From contig JAQUUX010000002.1 of NCBI GenBank assembly GCA_028693705.1, positions 19,598 through 83,597 of the forward strand: a DNA stretch of 64,000 nt, written 5' to 3'. This document shows positions 57,799 to 64,000 of the stretch, in pieces (the first letter of the stretch is position 1; the number at the start of each line of letters is the position of its first letter). Source of the stretch: Lachnospiraceae bacterium. GTDB lineage: Bacteria; Bacillota; Clostridia; Lachnospirales; Lachnospiraceae. Below the pieces are notes generated by a model. That model had not been told where the DNA came from. It worked only from the letters and a program-made list of their open reading frames with translations, and searched no databases. The translations under genes were made by a program, and so were the position numbers.

Positions 57799-58866
57799 CT
57801 ACGCCTTTATTGCCCAGCGCATCTTCGTGGAACGTGCTCTACTGTTTCGTACACATTCCTCTGCCGATGGTCGGATAACATCTTTTGCTATTTCTTTATA
57901 AAGTCCTGCTCTAAGTCCTTCTTTTAACGCTTTCTTTACCAGTTTATCTTCACCGGAATGGAAAGTCAGTATCGCTGCCCTTCCATTTGGTGCAAGGGCA
58001 TTTGGCAATTTATCCATAAATTGATAAAGCACTTCAAATTCATTATTCACATCGATACGCAAGGCCTGAAATACTCTGGCACTGGTTTTCTTAACCAACT
58101 CTTTCTGGTCTGTGTTTGACAGCTTTCGTGTTTCCGGAAGTCGTAAAATTGTTTCTTCGATTAATTGTTTCAAGCTGCCAGTGGTATCAAAGGTTTTTCC
58201 CTTACGCTGTGCTTCTTTTAAAGCTGCTGATAGTTCATAGGCATATGGTTCGTCGGAATTTTCCTCCAACATCCCCTGAAACTCCTCCCGTGTAATCGTT
58301 GCAAGTCTCTCTGCTGCGGAAATACCAGTTTCCGGATTCAGTCGTAAATCAAGAGGGCCTTCTACCTTATAGGAAAAGCCTCTTTCCGGATTATCGATCT
58401 GCATGGAAGAAACCCCAAGATCAGCCAGAATAAAATCAAAGGGACCAACTTCTTCTACAAGTTTATCCATATCGGCAAAGTTCATTAATTTAATGGTCAG
58501 GAAATCCTCATCATATCCCTTGCTTTTCAGACGCTCTTTCGTCTTTGCTGACTCGATAGGATCCACATCCGTTGCATACATATGTCCCTCATGATTCATG
58601 CAATTCATCATGGCAAGGGTATGACCACCATATCCCAAAGTGGCATCGTATCCAATCTGTCCGGGTTTGATATCCAGAAATTCCAGAATCTCATTTACCA
58701 TAATTGAAATATGCATACCCGCAGGCGTGCTGCCCTTGCTGATTACTTTTTCAATAGTGTCTCCGTATTTTTCCGGATTTAATTCTTTATATTTTTCATT
58801 ATATTTTTTTGGATGAGTTCCTCTATAGCGAACGCGTCTCGTATGTTTTTCATTTTGCTGATCCAT
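57799..58866 (-). CDS. rsmH: 16S rRNA m4C1402 methyltransferase RsmH, with N-terminal extension
   Basis: 355 residues against a usual ~310. The first ~48 residues are a basic, low-hydrophobicity extension (HTRRVRYRGTHPKKYNEKYK). The SAM-binding motif DATLGYGGHTLAMM lies near residue 79, GVSSMQIDNPERGFSYKVEG near 150 and FHSGEDKLVKKALKEG near 305. Normal RsmH lies in the mra/dcw cluster; here it is alone. A second copy elsewhere in the genome is possible, and this may be a divergent paralogue. Confidence 0.85.
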   Translation of the reverse strand: MDQQNEKHTRRVRYRGTHPKKYNEKYKELNPEKYGDTIEKVISKGSTPAGMHISIMVNEILEFLDIKPGQIGYDATLGYGGHTLAMMNCMNHEGHMYATDVDPIESAKTKERLKSKGYDEDFLTIKLMNFADMDKLVEEVGPFDFILADLGVSSMQIDNPERGFSYKVEGPLDLRLNPETGISAAERLATITREEFQGMLEENSDEPYAYELSAALKEAQRKGKTFDTTGSLKQLIEETILRLPETRKLSNTDQKELVKKTSARVFQALRIDVNNEFEVLYQFMDKLPNALAPNGRAAILTFHSGEDKLVKKALKEGLRAGLYKEIAKDVIRPSAEECVRNSRARSTKMRWAIKA

Positions 58867-59084
58867 TTGTGGACTCCTTTGGTTGATTGCATTCCTCTGT
58901 TTATTCTCTGTTCATTGTATGTTAATTTAAGTTTGCTGTAAATATATCTTAGATCAAATAAAAGAAGATAAAAAATAGACCAGACATCTCCCAAATATTT
59001 ATGTAATGATTTAGATAATGATATTAAAGAATTTTTGATTTGTGCCCGTAAGGCATAGATTAGATATTAGAAACAATAAAAGAA

Positions 59085-59924
59085 CTACATTTTTGAACAA
59101 AATTCATCGATGCCGTTAACATCTGCGGCAATTTCCAGCCACTTTCTCAGAACAGATTCATCGCTTTGAGCCAAAATAGATGAACGCAGTTTTTCCGGAA
59201 TCTCGCCTTTTCTTTCAAGGAGCATCAAAATAGATTCCATTCTACCCTCGGTTCTTCCCACGTTTTCCCTTTGCTGCATCAATTCTTCAAATCGCATATA
59301 TCCTGCCTCCAATTCGCGGCTTTCTTTTAGCTTTTTCACCCGCGCATGAATCCGGTTCACTATATCGTCCGGTTCATTCTCAACTGTCTCATCAGAACTG
59401 TTTTCTACATAATGCAAAAAATGAACCAATTCACTGGGAACATCCGCTGCATTTTGCCCTTTTGTATTTAGGAAAATACGCTGTGAACCGTCTTCCAACT
59501 ATAATTCCGCATCTTTGCAATAGGGTTCGAACACATACCGATACAGTCCCTTTCCAAAAGGATCAAATGTGCAGATAAAAATAATATAGCAAGGCTTCAA
59601 TTTGCTAAAATCCTCGCCTGGCTTTAAGGATGTAACATCCATTTCAGCCTGATAGAACCTACTACGTTTTGCCAAATTTTTCTCGTCTGTATTCTGCATT
59701 TCCAGATTATAAGAAACCTCTGCATCATCTTCAGCATATACATCCAATCTTACGCTTCGAAAATCTGAGCTAAACAAAATAGAATGCTCGGCTCTTACTT
59801 TCATTTCGCGTAACTTTTTTCCAATAATCAGCTGTACAATCAATTTACAGGTTTCCGGATCTTCCAATGCTACTGCAAACAGGAAACTGTTATTTAAGCT
59901 TAAATCTTGAAATCTTATACTCAT
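59085..59924 (-). pseudogene. Rpn-family PD-(D/E)XK nuclease (transposase-like), broken by one stop
   Basis: The frame begins MSIRFQDLSLNNSFLFAVAL and runs to CKDAEL, meets TAG at 59499-59501, then continues in the same frame as LEDGSQRIFLNTKGQNAADV to the end. Visible nuclease motifs are RLDVYAEDDAEVSYNLEMQN (D and the ExQ of the catalytic core) and PCYIIFICTFDPF. Members move or promote recombination. The lesion is a single codon, but the downstream 137-residue piece has no ribosome site of its own. Confidence 0.78.
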
Positions 59925-60019
59925 AGAACCTCCTGGTCTTTTTACAGGAGATGTCTGTCTATAATGAAATTATAAAAGATATCATATTCTTATTCAATAG
60001 AGTTTTGATTCCTGACTAT

Positions 60020-60721
60020 TTAAAATAATGACATTTGCTCATATAGCTTATCCTCTCGGACTTCTTTAAAGAAAAGATTCAGATCATCTTTTTCATGTAG
60101 AATCTTCACTTCGTTCTTACATGCTAAAGCCCTATTTCCTGATGCTTTTTCCAAAAGCTTTTCAGAATAGCAGGCTAATCGCTTATATTGTTTCAATGCA
60201 AAATCAGCCGTGTGCATTGTTCCGCTTTGTTCTTCTGCTTCAATAATGACTACACCACTACTGATTCCACTTTGTATTTTGTCCCGCTCCACATATTGAT
60301 ATCGTCTCGGCGGAACCGATATCGCATATTCACTAATCAGACATCCTTTATTCTTTAAAATTTCCTGAACCAGCCATTTATTTTCTTTAGGTACAATCTG
60401 ATCAAGTCCACACGGCATAACCGCAATACATTTTCCTCCGATGCTCAGTGCACCTTTCAGTGCTTCAGTATCACATCCAATGGCTAAACCATTCACAAGA
60501 TTGAATCCTGCTTCACACACTGCCTTACCTGTTTGATAGGATAAATCCAAACCTTTCAAAGACGCGTTTCTACTTCCCACAACAGCAATACTTTTTTGTT
60601 GCTTCAAAATCGAAATGTCTCCCATATAATAGAGAAGCGACGGACATTTTTTCATATGCAATAAAGCATCTGGAAATTCTATATTCTCCTGTTTACAAAC
60701 CTCTATAGTATACTGTGACAT
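60020..60721 (-). CDS. DprA-like Rossmann-fold protein (possible ShosA-type partner)
   Basis: 233 residues against ~360 for DprA. The DprA core is present: IAVVGSRNASLKGLDLSYQT, then LVNGLAIGCDTEALKGAL, KCIAVMPCGLDQIVP, GCLISEYAISVPPRRYQYVE and IQSGISSGVVIIEAEEQSGT. The N-terminal SAM-like domain and C-terminal winged helix are missing. This short form, placed 24 bases downstream of a phosphoribosyltransferase gene, matches the arrangement I recall for ShosTA. Function is therefore probably defence, but that is inference. Confidence 0.72.
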   Translation of the reverse strand: MSQYTIEVCKQENIEFPDALLHMKKCPSLLYYMGDISILKQQKSIAVVGSRNASLKGLDLSYQTGKAVCEAGFNLVNGLAIGCDTEALKGALSIGGKCIAVMPCGLDQIVPKENKWLVQEILKNKGCLISEYAISVPPRRYQYVERDKIQSGISSGVVIIEAEEQSGTMHTADFALKQYKRLACYSEKLLEKASGNRALACKNEVKILHEKDDLNLFFKEVREDKLYEQMSLF

Positions 60722-60745
60722 AAAATTTGTCTCTTTTCTTTTATA

Positions 60746-61286
60746 TTATATGGCCTTGCCAAGTGCAAACATCTCTACATTTTCAGCGCCATGTTCCAGC
60801 AAAATTTGCTTACAGGCATATAAGGAATTCCCTGTTGTAGTGACATCATCCATTAATAGGATTATATCATTTTTTACAGACATACCATGTAATGTTTCTA
60901 TCGTTTCTAAATGAATATGCCTTTCCCGGCACCCACCTGTTGCAAGCTTTTCAATGGTCTTAGTACGTTTTAAATAATAAACTTTATTAAATGCGATTAT
61001 TCAGCGCCAATTGCTCTCCTAACTGCGTTATCCCTGTCACATGCTTTTCCACATTACTGGATGGAACCACGAAAATCGTTACTCCATCACAAATTTCAGC
61101 ATCCACTAAATTATAGAAATAATTGATTGCTGACGACTTGCCCTCTTTCAAATCTAAAATTTTTCCACTAAAAACATCAAACAAAGGACTTTTAATCTTT
61201 CGTTCTCGATCCAGCCAATACTTATGGTAATTACTATAAACCACTATATCTCCTGTATGGTTCCACGTTTCATTTCTAAATACCAT
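60746..61286 (-). pseudogene. Phosphoribosyltransferase (ShosT/ComF-like) with a frameshift
   Basis: The 99-residue frame from 61286 (MVFRNETWNHTGDIVVYSNY) ends at TAA 60987-60989. A second frame continues as AFNKVYYLKRTKTIEKLATG and ends with NDIILLMDDVTTTGNSLYAC and GKAI-stop at 60746-60748. The acidic PRPP motif lies in MDDVTTTG, the hallmark of type I phosphoribosyltransferases. The two parts join with a one-base frame shift near 60987-61000. The protein is probably not made intact. Confidence 0.7.
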
Positions 61287-61515
61287 AGTATGTCCTCCAA
61301 TTTTTATTGACTGCTATTCACGTTTTCCTTATTATAATTTGGTTTTCTGCTAAAAGAAACCAGTCATAAAAATCTTTGGTACTATTGCACAATAATTTTA
61401 TCTGTGTGCTATCTACGGTATTCCTTGACACTTCCACTCCAACTCGTCAAAATAAAGATAGTTTTAAAAATCAGGGTATTAAATACCACCATTGTTTTAT
61501 AAAGAAAGGCACTCC

Positions 61516-62589
61516 ATGCTCCCAATTTCTGTTTGTATCATTGCTAAAAATGAAGAAAAAAGAATCGAAAAATGTCTACAGTCCCTGGTTCCATACGATT
61601 TTGAAATTGTTCTGGTGGACACGGGATCAACCGACAGGACAGTAGAAATTGCGGCTAATTATACAAAACATATTTATGATTTCACCTGGTGTGATGATTT
61701 CTCTGCTGCCAGAAACTTTTCTCTTGAGAAAGCCAGTAATGAATTCATCTTTATGATGGACTGTGATGAATGGATTACCTCTATTGATGCGGAGGAGATG
61801 ATATATTTTATTCAAAATCTTGGGACACAGGTTGGTGTTGTGACAAGGCAGAACATGATCAGACAGCATGTATCTGGATCAGATAGTGAGCAAACCAATT
61901 ATGTTATCTCCGGCTGTGATCAGACAGAACGATTGTTTTCCAGGAAACTCTACCATTATGTTGGACTTATTCATGAACAGTTGAGTCCCATTGAAGGTCA
62001 AGAGCTTCCTTGTCTATTACTGCAGACTACCATTGGACATTCCGGCTACGATATGACCGATGAAGAAAAGACAGCTAAGGCCGTTCGTAATGGAACCTTA
62101 TTAGAAAAGGAACTGCTTGTCAATCCCAATGATCCCTATCTGTATTATCAGCTCGGCAAAAACTCGGAGCTTATGGGAGAGTTTGAAAAAGCACTTACTT
62201 TTTATCTCAAGGGAATGGAATTTCAATTAGATCCAACTCTTGCCTATGTGGAAGCTATGGTCATTCGCTATGGCTCCCTTCTTTTACAGCTAAACAAAAA
62301 AGAGGATGCCCTACAACTGGAAGGCATCCTGGAACTTTTCCCTGATTCGGCAGATTTTACTTATCTAATGGGGTGTATCTATAAGCAAAACCAAATGTTT
62401 AAAAAGGCGGTAGAACAACTCATCCATGCTGTAAAATTTGAGCATGCAAACTTAAATGGTGCTAACAGCTTTTTAGCTTATCATATGCTTGGAGAGATTA
62501 TGGAAGAAATCGGTAATCCAACCGAAGCCAGTTCCATGTATGAAATAGAGCAAAAACTGATTAAATCTGCAAATTTTCGGCATATCTAA
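61516..62589 (+). CDS. Glycosyltransferase family 2 with TPR-like C-terminal half
   Basis: 357 residues. GT-A catalytic part in residues 1-200: MLPISVCIIAKNEEKRIEKC, VDTGSTDRTVEIAANY, and the DCDEW (DxD) in MMDCDEWITS. Residues 210-350 are helical repeats of TPR type (ELLVNPNDPYLYYQLGKNSE). GAAAGG precedes this ATG; the longer reading of 8 residues lacks a site. Related to SunS-type peptide or surface glycosyltransferases; substrate unknown. Confidence 0.85.
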   Translation: MLPISVCIIAKNEEKRIEKCLQSLVPYDFEIVLVDTGSTDRTVEIAANYTKHIYDFTWCDDFSAARNFSLEKASNEFIFMMDCDEWITSIDAEEMIYFIQNLGTQVGVVTRQNMIRQHVSGSDSEQTNYVISGCDQTERLFSRKLYHYVGLIHEQLSPIEGQELPCLLLQTTIGHSGYDMTDEEKTAKAVRNGTLLEKELLVNPNDPYLYYQLGKNSELMGEFEKALTFYLKGMEFQLDPTLAYVEAMVIRYGSLLLQLNKKEDALQLEGILELFPDSADFTYLMGCIYKQNQMFKKAVEQLIHAVKFEHANLNGANSFLAYHMLGEIMEEIGNPTEASSMYEIEQKLIKSANFRHI

Positions 62590-62823
62590 ATGGAATAATA
62601 TCTCTTGGTGGAGTCTCAATATAGGCTTGTTCTCTATGCATAAAATTGACAATTTCAGCCTTGCTCATTGACCCTAATTATAATATACCCATAAGGGTGG
62701 ACACTTTCAATTCTTGAACCCCACCCTTTAGACAGATTCAAAAATCATGTAACCTCATAAAAAGACATCTGACTTTTTGAGTCTGATATGGTACTCTAAT
62801 ACAAAGAAAAGGAGTACCAGTTT

Positions 62824-63255
62824 ATGAGCAGAAGTCAATTTACAGATGAGCAGATTGCGCTCTTAAAAGCAAACTCATACACCTACCATGTGACCGCTCG
62901 CCAGATTGCGTTCACGAAAGAATTCAAGGAGATATTCTGGACGGAATACCAGAACAGAATGACTCCACGCAACATTTTTAAAAAGTATGGTTATGATACG
63001 GATATCCTTGGTGCGACCCGTATCACCGGTTTTCAGCAGTCACTAAAACGGGAGACCGAAGCAGGATTACCATTCTATGAGGGTTCCCGCCCACCAGGAC
63101 TGAAAAAAGAGCTGATCTCGAATGATGATGGCTCGCCAACGGCTGAAACATTCAAGGACATGCAACACCGGCTGGAGTACCTTGAACAGGAGATGGACTT
63201 TTTAAAAAAAATTATATCGACCAGAAATACAAGGAAGCAGGTGCATTGCTCATGA
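62824..63255 (+). CDS. IS3-family transposase OrfA (helix-turn-helix)
   Basis: 143 residues beginning MSRSQFTDEQIALLKANSYT. N-terminal HTH (about 5-75), then a C-terminal coiled coil with MQHRLEYLEQEMDFLKKI. The last codons overlap orfB. A run of eight A after TTTTT (about 63199-63212) is a likely -1 slippage site; in the -1 frame the sequence continues NYIDQKYKEAGALLMNDSSS into OrfB, giving the fused transposase. Confidence 0.85.
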   Translation: MSRSQFTDEQIALLKANSYTYHVTARQIAFTKEFKEIFWTEYQNRMTPRNIFKKYGYDTDILGATRITGFQQSLKRETEAGLPFYEGSRPPGLKKELISNDDGSPTAETFKDMQHRLEYLEQEMDFLKKIISTRNTRKQVHCS

Positions 63256-63947
63256 ATGATTCTTCCAGCGTATTCGAGGTGATACATGAATCTGTCTCCA
63301 ACGGCAGTACAAAGCTTTCCGTAGCACGCATGTGTGAGTATGCCGGTGTATCAAGAAGCGGCTACTATGCGTGGGTCGCAGCTGCACCCATAAGAGCGGC
63401 ACAGGAACAGCAGGATCGAGACGATTTCGAATTGATCCTATGGGCATACCAGCAAAGGGGATATTCCAAAGGTGCCAAAAGCATACATATGCGTCTTCTT
63501 CATCGGGACGAGCCTGTGATAATGAATTTGAAAAAGATCCGACGTCTTATGAAGAAATTCAATCTCGTATGTCCAATCAGAGCGGCCAATCCTTACAGAC
63601 AGATGGCTAAGGCACTGAAGACCAGTAATGTAGCAGATAACCTGTTGCAGCGTGAATTCGAGCAATACGGTCCACGTATGGTATTACTGACTGATATCAC
63701 CTATCTGCCCTATAATGGCATCTTTGCCTATTTGTCAACCATACTGGATGCATTTACCAAACAGATTCTGGCTTATGTGCTCAGCGAATCTCTGCAGGTG
63801 GATTTTGTACTGGAAACAGTTGAAACCCTCGTCAGAGACCACGGTATCTCATTAACAGCTGAGACTATTCTGCACAGTGACTATGCCGAAGAAAAAACTA
63901 TGCCGAAATTATTCTTTTTATTTAGGTGCTTATTTATTTCGCAATAA
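63252..63947 (+). pseudogene. IS3-family transposase OrfB (integrase domain), disrupted after the HSD motif
   Basis: The rve-type integrase part begins at MNDSSSVFEVIHESV and includes the first catalytic Asp in VLLTDITYLPYNG and the second in TILHSD. The frame runs on for 22 codons into foreign sequence (YAEEKTMPKLF) instead of the usual QG that follows HSD. The last catalytic Glu is missing, so the enzyme is dead. Interruption at about 63882. Confidence 0.85.
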
Positions 63948-63960
63948 TTCTTCGGCATAG
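63881..63960. repeat. Inverted repeat of a nested insertion
   Basis: CTATGCCGAA occurs at 63881-63890 and 63898-63907, and as its complement TTCGGCATAG at 63951-63960, with ATTATT/AATAAT also paired. These ends lie exactly where OrfB stops matching. A small palindromic element or the end of another insertion sequence is likely. The window closes 40 bases later. Confidence 0.6.
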
Positions 63961-64000
63961 TATTTTTGCTAATCTAATGAGTAAAGAAGTTTTTTTATTT

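Larger units (their letters stand above)
62698..64000 (+). mobile_element. IS3-family insertion sequence, interrupted and running off the window
   Basis: OrfA and OrfB of an IS3-type element (see below), with the left boundary guessed at 62698 (TGGACACTTT, inside an AAGGGTGG/CCACCCTT palindrome at about 62693-62727). OrfB is cut by another insertion at about 63882, so the right end is not seen. No direct repeat of the target can be checked. Confidence 0.7.

Overview
The window reads as a chromosome segment of an anaerobic, low-GC Gram-positive gut bacterium, most likely a Lachnospiraceae member (Clostridia). The basis is the gene order of the ribosomal/RNA polymerase supercluster, the zinc-type S14, L36 and L33 proteins, a KOW-domain gene between map and infA, S4 encoded in the alpha operon, YitT, DUF4860 and VLGA-repeat cell-wall proteins, and Shine-Dalgarno plus sigma-A signals typical of Firmicutes. 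I name no species.

Layout. 1-16060 (all minus) is the S10-spc-alpha cluster, rpsJ to rpoA, with a 17-bp-spaced sigma-A promoter and a ~265-nt structured leader before rpsJ, a second promoter before rpmJ, and stem-loops in several gaps, including a terminator between secY and adk. 16060-26590 is an accessory block: a Na+/solute symporter, an rRNA-type methyltransferase, EamA and MATE transporters, YitT, an unrecognised lysine-rich membrane protein, and three broken genes (rubrerythrin, flavin reductase, GNAT acetyltransferase). 26590-31370 (minus) is the str operon rpsL-rpsG-fusA-tuf. 31420-35900 holds two VLGA-repeat surface proteins with twin promoters. 36095-39979 (plus) is a pilus-assembly-like set: transglutaminase-like lipoprotein, GspF-like platform, four pilin-like proteins. 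40108-53130 (minus) is rpmG-secE-nusG-rplK-rplA, capA, rplJ-rplL, rpoB-rpoC, with the L10 leader. 53354-62589 holds a FliD-like protein, UDP-galactopyranose mutase, glycosyltransferases, RsmH, a broken Rpn nuclease and a broken phosphoribosyltransferase/DprA-like pair. 62698 to the end is an IS3-family element interrupted by a second insertion.

How it works together. The core genes form one ancestral translation/transcription supercluster that has been opened at its transcription-unit junctions; each reopened unit has its own promoter, and several have leader structures suited to autogenous ribosomal-protein control. Accessory cargo sits in the junctions and carries at least five damaged genes, while no core gene shows a lesion.

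Most interesting candidates: (1) two large stem elements (about 16110-16400 on plus, 19568-19887 on minus) that share a ~110-nt multi-hairpin core in which paired bases change together while loops stay the same, beside a third palindrome (19277-19493) sharing end sequences with one of them; (2) twin Pho-box-like promoters before the two VLGA surface genes; (3) a decayed ShosTA-like phosphoribosyltransferase/DprA pair; (4) a terminator plus long hairpin between secY and adk.
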